A DNA stretch of 64,000 nt, from assembly GCF_009870825.1 (NCBI RefSeq), contig NZ_WTWY01000009.1, positions 1 to 64,000 of the forward strand. The letters run 5' to 3'. Source of the stretch: Paenibacillus sp. USDA918EY (GTDB taxonomy: Bacteria; Bacillota; Bacilli; Paenibacillales; Paenibacillaceae). Shown here piece after piece: positions 23,691 through 32,987 of the stretch. The position numbers and the translations under genes were made by a program. Position 1 is the first letter of the stretch. Every line of letters starts with the position of its first letter. Below the pieces are notes generated by a model. It made no database searches. It saw only the letters and a program-made list of their open reading frames with translations, and was not told the origin of the DNA.

Positions 23691-24053
23691 TTAAAAAAAC
23701 GGCAGCAAGGAAAGCGCCGTCAAGCCGGCGAGCGGCAAAATGAACCGGTTGAAGCGGCGTCCGTATGGAAACCCGAAGAACGGATACCCAAATCCGTATC
23801 CGTAAGGAACGAAAGGATAAAATGCCCGGACATCCTCTTCCGGACGGAAGCATGGGTCCCAGCCGCCGGCGTAAGGGCTCGCGTAACCGTGATGGTAAGG
23901 CATGTTTTCATGGCCGACCGGAACGGCAAGATACAGCCTTTCTTCATCCACATGTTCGATAAATCCGTCATGGACGCTACCGTCCGCCATCGTCGCTCTG
24001 ACATAGCGGTACATATGTTTTTTGCAAATTTCTTTGGCCTCAAACTTCTCCAC
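23691..24053 (-). CDS. Hypothetical small protein with aromatic Gly/Pro/Tyr/Phe-rich tail
   Basis: A 120-residue protein I do not recognise. The N-terminal third, EKFEAKEICKKHMYRYVRAT then MADGSVHDGFIEHVDEERLY, looks like a small SH3/Sm-like beta domain, the kind that mediates binding. The middle is rich in Tyr, His, Gly, Pro and Phe (YPFVPYGYGFGYPFFGFPYG). The end is a hydrophobic segment, FILPLAGLTALSLLPFF. This make-up recalls small spore-coat or surface proteins of Paenibacillaceae, but that is inference. The GTG start is chosen because GGGGAGG lies ten bases upstream; the nearby ATG is out of frame and stops after six codons. Confidence 0.65.
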   Translation of the reverse strand: MEKFEAKEICKKHMYRYVRATMADGSVHDGFIEHVDEERLYLAVPVGHENMPYHHGYASPYAGGWDPCFRPEEDVRAFYPFVPYGYGFGYPFFGFPYGRRFNRFILPLAGLTALSLLPFF

Positions 24054-24144
24054 TTTTCATAATCCTCCCCAGTTGCGATTTACAGGATCATCATATTCAC
24101 GACTGGGCGAATGGCTACTGATTTAATAAAAATCCGTCGGCCGC

Positions 24145-24169
24145 AAAATAAAAAGAAGCCCCTTGGGCC
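24145..24169 (-). terminator. Probable terminator after sbcC
   Basis: A short stem GCCC-AAGG-GGC is followed on the minus strand by TTCTTTTTATTTT. Two further palindromes lie just upstream (AGCGCTGCCGCGGCAGCGCT at about 24191-24210, and GGTTCCTTGGCAAGGAAC). Confidence 0.6.
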
Positions 24170-24307
24170 AGAGAACGAAAAACCGGGGCGCTGCCGCGGC
24201 AGCGCTGATTTTGCGTTCCTTGCCAAGGAACCTCAACGAAAAGAGAAAGTCGGCTTGTCTATTGCGATAGTAACAACCTTTAAACAGGGCCGCTATGACA
24301 TGCGTCA

Positions 24308-27300
24308 CTACAGCTGTTCCACCGCGATTTTCGAGCCTCCTCCCGCCTCGTCGGCCGGAATGACGACGAGTTTGCGCGGGAGGCGGGCGCGAAGCTCCGG
24401 AACGTGGCTGATGACGCCGACGGAAAGATGGTCGTTGTGCAGCCGTTCCAGCGAGGAAATGACGGTTTCGAGCAGCTCCGGATCCAGCGTGCCGAACCCT
24501 TCATCCAGGAAAAAGAATTGGAGCGGGTATTGGCCGCGGAGCTGAATCTGGGCGGATAACGCCAAAGCGAGCGACAGCGACGTGAGGAAGGTCTCGCCCC
24601 CGGACAACGTGGACACCGGCCGGCGAACCCCTCCGTTCGCGTCGTCCCGGATGAGGAAGCCGCCGCCGGAGTCCACTTCCAGCGCGTAACGCTGCTTGGT
24701 CAAAAACGCCAGCCGCTGGGATGCGGACCGGCTGACCTGCATCAGCTGTTCCTCGGCGATATATTCGACAAAAGCGTTGCCGCGCAGGCATGATTGCAGC
24801 TTGGCGAGTTTATCGGCCTCATGCTGGCGCTCCGCGCGAAGCTTCTCAAGCTCCATCCAACGGAGATGCCGCTTTTTGACGTCCTCGAGATCGCGTTCGG
24901 CACGCGCCTTCATCCGAAGGGCCTCCTCATCGGCCTCGCGGGCGGATGCGAGCTCCCGGCTCACGTTCAGCCATTCTTCTTCCGTCAGGGTGCTTCCCGA
25001 CAACTGCTCTTCGATGTGCCGAACCGCAGCCAGCAAGTCACGTTCGCCTTCGCGGTGCTGCCGCACCTTCGCCGCAAGCTGCTCGGATTCCGGCGCCGGC
25101 AGATAGGATTCTTCCACTTCGGCAGCCGTTGCAAAGGGCGATTCCGCCAAGAGAGCCTCCCAGCGCCGGGCGGCGGCTTCATGATGCGAGGCGGCCGATG
25201 CTGCGGCCTGCTGGGCCATCGCATGAGCCTTCGCGCTTTCATGTTTCGCCTGCTCCGCGGATTGCCTCCGCCGCTTCGCTTCGGCGGCCGTCTCACGCAG
25301 CGTCTTCAGCTCGCGCGCGCAGGCCTCCAGAAGCGCCTCCGCCTGACGGTCTCCGATCCAGGCATGCAGACGCTCCTGCTTTTCGGCCAACAGCTCCCGT
25401 TTGCCGCGAAGCTCGGCTTCGAGCTGGATGAGCCGCTTTTCGGCTTCAAGCACATCGCGTTCCAGCGATTGGACCGCCTGCTTCTTCTCGTCAAGGAACG
25501 GCACGCTCTTGCGCAAGCGTTCCTTCACTTCTTCCGCCTCGCGGTCCTTCCGCTGCACCTGCGACCAGCGGCTTTCGACCTCGTCGAACGGAAGCTCCCG
25601 CAATTCCTCCGCCCATCCGGCTTTCAGCCGGCCGATCTCTTCCGACAGCCGGTCGGCATTTTCCTCCAGCCGTTTCAGCAAGGAGTCGGCGGCGGCGGCT
25701 TCCGCGTCCAGCTGAAGGCTCTGCTGCCGCAGCGCCTCCCGTCTTTCCGCAAGGCCGGACGACTCTTGTTTGGCATGATGCAGCGCGGACGCGAACGTTT
25801 CCCGCGAACGTTCGAGCTCCAAGACCCGCTTGTCCCAGGCTTGGGCAGAGAACATGTCAAAGGCTTCGGGTGCCTCGGCCTGCTCAGCGGCGGCCGCGGC
25901 CTGCAGCGCGCCGGATTCGGCTGCCGGAAGGCCGGCGGCGCCCAGCAGGCCCGTACCTTCGTGGATCAGCTGAAGCTGGGCGTATTTGACCTCCTGCAGC
26001 CGGTTTTTCGCCCGCTGCAGCTGCTGCGGCAAATGCTCGTCGCGAGCCGCGGCGGCTTCCTCCGGCAGGACGGGCGCCGGATGCTCCAAGGAACCGCAGA
26101 CCGGACAAGGCCGTCCGTCATGCAGCTCCGCCGCGAGAGCGAGCGACAAGCTTCGAAGCTCATGCTGCCTGAACTCCTCCCTTAGCCGGAGTTCGGCGTG
26201 CTCCGCTTCGCGCAGCGCCTGCTCGGTCTGCTTGTTTTCCAGCCCGGCTTGCGACAGGAGCGCAGAAATGCCGCTTGCGAGCTGTTTCTCCTTCTCCTGC
26301 AGCTCGCCGAGCTCCCGCCCGGCCAGCTCGCGTTTTTTCCGCAGCGCTTCCGACTTTTCCTTCTGCTGTTCATATTCGTTCCGCGCTTGATGGAGCCGTT
26401 CCTCGGCGGAACGAAGGTGCTGGCGCAGCTCCAGCGCCCGCTGCACCAGGGAGCGTTCTTTTGCGGTCACTTCCAGCTCTCCCAGCTTCTCCTGCAGGTC
26501 CGCCTGCTTCTGGGCTCCGCGGTTCAAAAGCTCCTGCTCCTTGGCCAAAAGCTGACGCAGCTCCTGCATGCCGTCCGCCGATTCCTTTTGCTGCCGTTCC
26601 AGCCCGGCCACCAGCGTGCGGAGCCCGTCCCTTTCCTTCTGCAGCAGAACGGCCTGCTCCAGCTGTTCCTGCCGCTGCAGCAGCTTGGGCTCGCCGGCAG
26701 CCAGCGCTTCCTGCGCGGCATCGTCGGCAGAGCAGGCTTTTTCCGCATCTTGTTCCGCTTGGGCGGCAGCCGTTTGAAGCGCCGCCACCTCCGCTTCTTT
26801 TTTCTCCCGATCCTGCAGGCTTTCCCGAAGCAAAGCCAAAGCCGGCATCATCGCCGATGACGCCGCCGACTTGGCCAGCAGTTGTTCAAGCCGCTGCATT
26901 TCCGGCTCCAAAGCCCGCAATTGCTCAAGCTGCGCCTGCTTCCGTTCTTTTTCAAGCTGGCGCTCGCGTATTTTTCCTTTTTCCTCGGCTTCCCGGTTCA
27001 AAGCATGCAGTTTTTTCCGGATCGCCTCGGCCTGCGCCACTGCGTCCTTCAAACGGCCTTCCGCCGCTTGAAGAGCATCTTCGCCGGCGTCGCCAAGCCC
27101 CTGCTGCTCCGCTTCCACCGCTTTCAGCGCCCCGTCGTTTTCCTTGACGCGGCGGCTGAGCTTGATGCCGAGCTGGTCGCCGTACTGCTCCAGGTGGAAA
27201 AGCCGCTGCAGCATTTGCCTCCGCTCGCTGCCTTTTAAGGAGAGGAATTCGGCGAATTTGCCTTGGGGAAGCACGACGGCCCGCGTGAAATCGTCCATCT

Positions 27301-27721
27301 TCAGGCCGATTTTGTCTTCGACGCAGCGCGTCACTTCCGCCAATTTATCGGCGATCACCGTTTCCCCATCCGCCGTGATTTCGATAAAGCGGCTGAGCGT
27401 GTTGCTGACGGAAAGGTCTCCGGTCCGTTTGAACCTCCGTTCGACGCGGAAGCGCCGCTTGCCTTCGGCCGAAGCCAGCTCAAAGCAGAAGGAAACGAAC
27501 AAGGTGTCCTCCGAATGGTTCATGATGCCCTGCGTCCCGTTTGCGGCACGTTCGACCTTGCCGTACAAAGCGAGCGTCATCGCGTCCAGCAGCGTCGATT
27601 TGCCGCTTCCGGTCGGCCCGAAGATGCCGAACAGCCCCATGTCGCATAAACCTTCAAAATCGATCTGCTGCATTTCCCTGTAGCTCTGCAGCCCCGACAG
27701 CTTCAGTTGAATCGGCTTCAT
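24308..27721 (-). CDS. sbcC: SbcC nuclease ATPase subunit
   Basis: The SMC-like ATPase of the SbcCD (Rad50-Mre11 type) complex, which cleaves DNA hairpins and processes blocked ends. The 1137-residue protein has Walker A GPTGSGKS at residues 35-42 and long coiled-coil arms. A zinc hook CPVC is near residue 535 (in GRPCPVCGSLEHP), the ABC signature LSGGETFLTSLSLALALS near 1030, and Walker B FFFLDEGFGTLD near 1070. The coiled coils are unusually rich in Ala, Glu, Gln and Arg. The ATG overlaps the sbcD stop by four bases, so the two subunits are made together. Confidence 0.96.
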   Translation of the reverse strand: MKPIQLKLSGLQSYREMQQIDFEGLCDMGLFGIFGPTGSGKSTLLDAMTLALYGKVERAANGTQGIMNHSEDTLFVSFCFELASAEGKRRFRVERRFKRTGDLSVSNTLSRFIEITADGETVIADKLAEVTRCVEDKIGLKMDDFTRAVVLPQGKFAEFLSLKGSERRQMLQRLFHLEQYGDQLGIKLSRRVKENDGALKAVEAEQQGLGDAGEDALQAAEGRLKDAVAQAEAIRKKLHALNREAEEKGKIRERQLEKERKQAQLEQLRALEPEMQRLEQLLAKSAASSAMMPALALLRESLQDREKKEAEVAALQTAAAQAEQDAEKACSADDAAQEALAAGEPKLLQRQEQLEQAVLLQKERDGLRTLVAGLERQQKESADGMQELRQLLAKEQELLNRGAQKQADLQEKLGELEVTAKERSLVQRALELRQHLRSAEERLHQARNEYEQQKEKSEALRKKRELAGRELGELQEKEKQLASGISALLSQAGLENKQTEQALREAEHAELRLREEFRQHELRSLSLALAAELHDGRPCPVCGSLEHPAPVLPEEAAAARDEHLPQQLQRAKNRLQEVKYAQLQLIHEGTGLLGAAGLPAAESGALQAAAAAEQAEAPEAFDMFSAQAWDKRVLELERSRETFASALHHAKQESSGLAERREALRQQSLQLDAEAAAADSLLKRLEENADRLSEEIGRLKAGWAEELRELPFDEVESRWSQVQRKDREAEEVKERLRKSVPFLDEKKQAVQSLERDVLEAEKRLIQLEAELRGKRELLAEKQERLHAWIGDRQAEALLEACARELKTLRETAAEAKRRRQSAEQAKHESAKAHAMAQQAAASAASHHEAAARRWEALLAESPFATAAEVEESYLPAPESEQLAAKVRQHREGERDLLAAVRHIEEQLSGSTLTEEEWLNVSRELASAREADEEALRMKARAERDLEDVKKRHLRWMELEKLRAERQHEADKLAKLQSCLRGNAFVEYIAEEQLMQVSRSASQRLAFLTKQRYALEVDSGGGFLIRDDANGGVRRPVSTLSGGETFLTSLSLALALSAQIQLRGQYPLQFFFLDEGFGTLDPELLETVISSLERLHNDHLSVGVISHVPELRARLPRKLVVIPADEAGGGSKIAVEQL

Positions 27722-28896
27722 TCGGCTTCCGCCTCCTTCTCGCGCCCGTCCTCGGCCACCAGCTCGAGAAAGAGCTGCACCAGCTCGTCCTCCGGTTCGG
27801 CGCCGCCGGTCTGGCGCTGGTAAAACCTGCGGAACAGCTCCGACACCGGGAGGCCGGACCGCTCCTGCTGAAGCTCTTCCCGCTCCATCTCCGGATAAAT
27901 CGGCCGGATATGTACGAATCCGTCCCGGCTTTTGCGCAGGCGCTGGATGTCTCCCAGCGACATCGATTCCGAAAGGGATATTTCAAGATCGATGTAGGCT
28001 TCCGCATCCCTTCCTTCGTCCAGCCAGCGGTACACCTCCTCGAGCCCGCCTTTCGCCTTCCAGCGCACCAACGGACGCCCGCAGCTCAAATAAACCTCCT
28101 CCAGCTCCGGCAACCCTCCGGGCGCGATATCCATCATCATGACCGATTTGGCCTGGCCCGCTTCCGAAAAGCTGTAAGCAAGCGGCGACCCGCTGTAACG
28201 GATCATGCCGTCGCCTTTGACCGCCTGCGGCCGGTGCAGATGCCCGAGCGCCGTGTACTGGGCCCCGACGGACAGCGCCGACGGATCCACCGTGTACGCC
28301 CCGCCGACCTGGATCGGACGCTCGGAATCGCATTCGACTCCGCCGAGGACGTAAATGTGGCTCATCGCCAGGTTGACCGTTTCCGGTGAAAAGGAGCCGG
28401 CCAGCTGCTTCATCAGCATACCAACGCGAGCGCTGTACGCCTTGCGCAGCTCCTCCTCCTTGCCTTCCGCGGACAGCAGTTCGTTCAGCCTTGCCTCGGA
28501 AGGATAAGGAAGCGCGGCGATTTTGGCGATTTCCCCCGTGCGGGAAACACCTACCGTCACCGCCTCGGCCACGGGCAGCCCGACGAGCGTGATCCCTTGG
28601 CGCGCCACCAAAGGCGAAACCGAAGAGACGCGTTCGGGCTGATCGTGATTGCCCGAGATGACGACCAGCGGCCGCCCGTTTTCCGTCAGCCTTGCGCATG
28701 CCTCGTAAAAAAGCTGCTCGGCCAGCGCGGGCGGATTGACGGAATCGTACACGTCTCCCGCCATCAATATCAAATCGGCCCGCTGGTCATCGGCGATGCG
28801 GACGAGTTCGTCCACGAAATCCTCCTGTTCCTTCAGCCTGCTGCGGCCTTCAAGCGTTTTTCCGAAATGCCAGTCCCCGGTATGCAATATCCGCAT
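27718..28896 (-). CDS. sbcD: SbcD nuclease subunit
   Basis: The Mre11-type metallophosphoesterase nuclease of SbcCD, 392 residues. The five phosphoesterase motifs are visible: HTGDWHFGKTLEG at residue 5, MAGDVYDSVNPP, VISGNHDQPERVS, AMSHIYV and ALGHLHRPQ. All metal ligands are present, so it should be active on DNA ends with SbcC. AGGGGAGAAAG gives a good ribosome site. The downstream partner sbcC overlaps by four bases, and addBA lies directly upstream, grouping double-strand-end processing enzymes together. Confidence 0.96.
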   Translation of the reverse strand: MRILHTGDWHFGKTLEGRSRLKEQEDFVDELVRIADDQRADLILMAGDVYDSVNPPALAEQLFYEACARLTENGRPLVVISGNHDQPERVSSVSPLVARQGITLVGLPVAEAVTVGVSRTGEIAKIAALPYPSEARLNELLSAEGKEEELRKAYSARVGMLMKQLAGSFSPETVNLAMSHIYVLGGVECDSERPIQVGGAYTVDPSALSVGAQYTALGHLHRPQAVKGDGMIRYSGSPLAYSFSEAGQAKSVMMMDIAPGGLPELEEVYLSCGRPLVRWKAKGGLEEVYRWLDEGRDAEAYIDLEISLSESMSLGDIQRLRKSRDGFVHIRPIYPEMEREELQQERSGLPVSELFRRFYQRQTGGAEPEDELVQLFLELVAEDGREKEAEAE

Positions 28897-28934
28897 GCGG
28901 CTTTCTCCCCTTTCCCATGCGTGAAGTTCTGAAT

Positions 28935-31900
28935 CTATAAGCGGACGGCATGTCCGCCGTCAAAAAAGTAGAGCCATTTTTCGCTGATTTCCTCGTGCAA
29001 AATGTCCTCCAGCGCTTTGGCGTACAGGTTCAGCTGAAATCTGTACTGCTCGGTAAGAGCGCCGATTCCGCCCCGATGCTCCAACACCCGGTCCGTTTTG
29101 TAGTCCACGAGCACGAGCTTTCCATCATGGCGGAACAAACAATCGACCACGCCCTGGATGAGCACCGTTTCATGGTTTAACGCCGACATCTCAAGCAGAT
29201 CGGGTTGATGGTATAGCACGCCGTCCTGCTGGGAGAACAGCCCCTTATGGGCTTCCTCCGCCGTCAGGCCGTAGCTGAACGGCATTTCCCGCGCCGTCCA
29301 CTCCGCGCTCAGCAGCCGTTTTCCGACTTCCGTCGCAAAAAACATGCCCGCTTCGTCCGGACGGATCACCTCCGCCTGCTCCCGCGTCAACAGCTCGCGT
29401 TCGACCAGCCGGCTTACGGTTTCTTCGACGGCGGCGGCATCCACTTCGCCCCGGTCCAGCGGAATATGCTGCATCAGCGTATGATAGACCGTGCCTCGCT
29501 CCGCCGGCGTCAGCGCCTTTTGCTCCATAAATTTCGGCCGCCTTAGCGGAAGGGTCGTCGCGAAAGAGTCCGAAGGGCTCGTCAGTTCTCTGCGAAGCAT
29601 CCGTTCTTCCATCCATGGCTCGGACGGCTCGTCCTGCATCGCCAGCAGCTTTTTCATTTCCGATACCGAGGTTTTGGCCGGCAGCTTCGTAACGGTTTCG
29701 TACGGATACCGCCAGTTCAAACGTTCCGTTACCCAAGAACCGCCGGGCACCGACTCTTCATTTTCGGCTTCGACGGGCCGACGTTCCAGAAGAGACTGAA
29801 GCCGGAGCTTTCTTTCCGGCGTGGATTCCTCCTCTTCTTCCCAGCCGCCCAGCTCGGCTAACGACAGCTCATCCGCAGCCAGTACCGATATTTTCCAGAC
29901 GGAAGGATCGGAAGCGAGAACCGAAGACGGATAGCCGTCCGCCTCCGCCATCTCGCGGAGTTTGCCGGCTCCCGGATGCCGGATCAGCGCCGGACCCACC
30001 CAATCGATGTAACTTCGCCCCCTGGCAAGCACATAATCCGGAAGCGTGTATTCGGGCGACTCCAGCACCTGCGCCCAGGACGACGCTTTTTTGCTTACGT
30101 CCTTGACCGTGCCGATCAGGTACAGCTTCTCCTTCGGGCGCGTCAACCCGACGTACAGCACCCGCATCTCCTCCGCCAGCAGCTCCAGCTGGGACCTGCG
30201 GCGGATCGCCAGGTTCGGAAGCGTCGGGAAGCTGACCCGCTTCTCCTCGTCCACGAACTTCGGACCAAACCCAAGCTCCTTGTGCATAAGGAACGGGGCA
30301 TTCAGATCCTGCTGGTTAAACGTCTTGGACATGCCGGCCAAAAATACGACCGGAAATTCCAGCCCCTTACTTTTGTGGATCGTCATGATGCGAACCGTGT
30401 TATCCTTATGCTCCATGCCGCTGCCGCCGCCGAGATCGCCGCCCCGTTCGCGCAGCCGGGAGACGAAAGTCAGAAAACGGAACAACCCTCTGGATGCCGT
30501 CGTCTGCTCGAACTGGACGGCGCGGTCGTACAACGCCTTCAGGTTGTTTTGCCGCTCGACGCCGCCGGGCAAACCGCCGACCCAGTCGAGATAGCCGGTT
30601 TCCCGGTACAGCTGCCAGATCAAATCCCCCAGGCTGATTTTGCGGGCGTCGTCTCGCCAGCATTGCAGCTGCTTCACGAAATCGTGGATCTTGTGCCTTA
30701 AGGCGGGCGGGATGCCGTCGCTTGCGGCGAGCACGGAGACGTCCATCGCGGACGCGCCCGGGATTTCGCCGAGGTCTCCGACCCGCAAAGTTTCCGAGGC
30801 TGCCGCCGCTTCCGCTTCGGCCATAAGGAGCTCGCGATGCGCCCCGTCCCCGGACGCGCCCGTTATCGGCCGCGCAGCCGCAATCAGCGCATCGTAAAAC
30901 GATCCGCTTTGAACAAGCCGGATCTGCGCCAGCTCCTCCTCCGTCAAGCCGACGATCGGGGACCGAAGCACGCCGGCCAATGGAATATCCTGCAGCGGGT
31001 TGTCGATGATCTGCAGAAGGGACAACATCACTTCCACTTCCGTCGCTTGAAAATATCCGCGGGCCTGCTCGCCGTCGGCGGGAATCCCCAGCTGCTTCAA
31101 TTCCTCCATGATCAGCGGTCCCCAAATGTAAGCGGAACGAAGAAGGATGACCATGTCGCCGTATTTGACCGGCCTCATCTCTTTAAGGCCCTTATCGTAC
31201 ACAAGGAGAGGTTTGCCGGACGTGTCCCCCGTCAGCTGCCTGATTTTTTTGGCAATGGCTCTGGCTTCCAGCTGCGCCGTCTCCATTTCCAGCACTTCGC
31301 TTTCCTCCATCAAGCCGCCCTGTTCGCCTTCATTGGCCTCATCCTCCGCCGCAGGCCCTTTGCCCGCGCGGTCGATGAGCAGCAGCTCCGGCGCATACGG
31401 GTTGGCAACGCCCTCCTCCGCATTCGGGAACGAGGCGCCGTACACGAGCTCGGCCCGTTCGTCGTAAGCGATCTCCGCCACCGTTTCGTTCATGATTTGG
31501 CGGAAGATCACGTTCACCGCGTCCACCACTTCCATCCGGCTGCGGAAATTCCGCGCCAGGTCGATGCGGATGCCGCTCCCGCCGCCGCTGCCGTATCTGC
31601 GGTATTTATCCAGGAACAGCCCCGGCTCCGCCAGCCGGAACCGGTAAATGCTCTGCTTGACGTCGCCGACCATAAAGCGGTTGCCCGGCTTCTCCCTGGA
31701 GATCAGCCCGACGATCGTCTCCTGGACGCTGTTGGTATCCTGATATTCGTCCAGAAGCACTTCGTCGAACTGCTCGCGGTATTCCACGGCTGCGTCGGAC
31801 GGAAGCGGGCGCTCCGGCGCCGAGTCCTCGTGCAGCAAAATCCGCAGGCAGTAGTGCTCCAGGTCGCTGAAATCGACCGCTCCCCGTTTGCGTTTTTCCG

Positions 31901-32987
31901 CTTCGTACCGTCCGCCGAACTCGATGACCAGCTCGGCCAGCTCTTTCATCAGCGGCGCCGCTTCGTTCATTTCCGCAAGAAATGCCGCGGCCGGACGGCC
32001 GAACAGCGCGCCGCGCAGATCCGTCAGCGTTTTTTTGACGGCATCCCGCAGCTCCTTTACGCGCTCCTGCAGCTGCGGATCGGTATCGTCCTTGCGGACG
32101 CTTTTCAGCTTGCCGAAGGAAATGCCCTGGAACGCCTCGTACAGCTCCTCCCAAGGTCGCTGCTCCATCGCTTCCCGGAGGCTGCGGACCATCTCGAGGT
32201 CGGCGTTCAGGTTGTCCGCGTAAGCGCCCGGTCCTCCCGGCGCCATCGCCAGCCCGTGGGCCTGCATCAGCAAGCCTTCCGCTCCCGCGAGCGCAAGGCG
32301 GGCGTCCTGCAAAATGCTCCGCACCCAGGAGGTTTGCCCTAAGCTGGCGGCATCCCGGACCGCAAAAGCTTCGGCCATGCTGCGCAGCCAGTGGTCCGGC
32401 CAGGCATGGCTTCGGGAAAAGTCATACAGCTTCTGGACCAGCAGATGCATCGCATCGTCGCTGCGTTCGCCGCTGAACCAATCCACCAGCCGGATAAAAT
32501 CGCTGCCTTCCGCTTCCTCACTGTATTTTTCTTCGAAAAGCTCCTCCAGCAGCTCCTGCCGGAGCAGTTCGGCTTCGTTTTCGTTGATGATCCGAAAATT
32601 CGGATCCAGCGGAATCAGCTGGTAATAACGCCGGATGACTTCCAGGCAAAAGGAGTGCAGCGTCGTGATGGAGGCCCGTCCCAGCAGGGACAGCTGGCGG
32701 CGCAGGTGGACGTTATCGGGATCCTTCTCCAGTTCCCGGTCCAGCGCCTCGCGGATCCGGTCCCGCATCTCCGCCGCGGCGGCCTTCGTGAAGGTGGCGA
32801 CGAGCAGGCGGTCCACGCTGAATCCCTGCTCTTCATCCGTAATTTTGCGGATGATGCGTTCCACGAGCACGGCGGTTTTGCCCGAGCCGGCCGCGGCCGC
32901 CACCAGGATGTCGTCGCCCGTTTCGGCGATCGCCCTCCACTGGTCGTCGCTCCATATGCTGCCTTCGGGTTTCGGTTGCATGCTCAA
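28935..32987 (-). CDS. addA: AddA helicase-nuclease subunit
   Basis: The UvrD-like helicase and nuclease of AddAB, the Gram-positive functional counterpart of RecBCD, which resects double-strand breaks to Chi-like sites. The 1350-residue protein has Walker A AAAGSGKTAVLVERI near residue 45, VATFTKAAAAEMRDRI (motif Ia), LLDEYQDTNSVQE (Walker B), and the C-terminal RecB-type nuclease motif LVDYKTDR near residue 1290. I chose the TTG at 32987, because GGAGG lies nine bases upstream; an ATG two codons later is also possible. The TTG overlaps the addB stop codon (TTGA). Confidence 0.96.
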   Translation of the reverse strand: MSMQPKPEGSIWSDDQWRAIAETGDDILVAAAAGSGKTAVLVERIIRKITDEEQGFSVDRLLVATFTKAAAAEMRDRIREALDRELEKDPDNVHLRRQLSLLGRASITTLHSFCLEVIRRYYQLIPLDPNFRIINENEAELLRQELLEELFEEKYSEEAEGSDFIRLVDWFSGERSDDAMHLLVQKLYDFSRSHAWPDHWLRSMAEAFAVRDAASLGQTSWVRSILQDARLALAGAEGLLMQAHGLAMAPGGPGAYADNLNADLEMVRSLREAMEQRPWEELYEAFQGISFGKLKSVRKDDTDPQLQERVKELRDAVKKTLTDLRGALFGRPAAAFLAEMNEAAPLMKELAELVIEFGGRYEAEKRKRGAVDFSDLEHYCLRILLHEDSAPERPLPSDAAVEYREQFDEVLLDEYQDTNSVQETIVGLISREKPGNRFMVGDVKQSIYRFRLAEPGLFLDKYRRYGSGGGSGIRIDLARNFRSRMEVVDAVNVIFRQIMNETVAEIAYDERAELVYGASFPNAEEGVANPYAPELLLIDRAGKGPAAEDEANEGEQGGLMEESEVLEMETAQLEARAIAKKIRQLTGDTSGKPLLVYDKGLKEMRPVKYGDMVILLRSAYIWGPLIMEELKQLGIPADGEQARGYFQATEVEVMLSLLQIIDNPLQDIPLAGVLRSPIVGLTEEELAQIRLVQSGSFYDALIAAARPITGASGDGAHRELLMAEAEAAAASETLRVGDLGEIPGASAMDVSVLAASDGIPPALRHKIHDFVKQLQCWRDDARKISLGDLIWQLYRETGYLDWVGGLPGGVERQNNLKALYDRAVQFEQTTASRGLFRFLTFVSRLRERGGDLGGGSGMEHKDNTVRIMTIHKSKGLEFPVVFLAGMSKTFNQQDLNAPFLMHKELGFGPKFVDEEKRVSFPTLPNLAIRRRSQLELLAEEMRVLYVGLTRPKEKLYLIGTVKDVSKKASSWAQVLESPEYTLPDYVLARGRSYIDWVGPALIRHPGAGKLREMAEADGYPSSVLASDPSVWKISVLAADELSLAELGGWEEEEESTPERKLRLQSLLERRPVEAENEESVPGGSWVTERLNWRYPYETVTKLPAKTSVSEMKKLLAMQDEPSEPWMEERMLRRELTSPSDSFATTLPLRRPKFMEQKALTPAERGTVYHTLMQHIPLDRGEVDAAAVEETVSRLVERELLTREQAEVIRPDEAGMFFATEVGKRLLSAEWTAREMPFSYGLTAEEAHKGLFSQQDGVLYHQPDLLEMSALNHETVLIQGVVDCLFRHDGKLVLVDYKTDRVLEHRGGIGALTEQYRFQLNLYAKALEDILHEEISEKWLYFFDGGHAVRL

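Noticed and set aside
24185..24240. Tandem palindromes considered as a CRISPR or repeat array
   Set aside because: Only two unrelated palindromes are present, without regular repeats or spacers; no CRISPR array was seen anywhere in the window.
24793..26860. Long plus-strand open frames opposite sbcC, addA and addB (several over 400 codons)
   Set aside because: They mirror the high-GC coding strand opposite, show no ribosome sites or domains, and the minus-strand proteins are certain.
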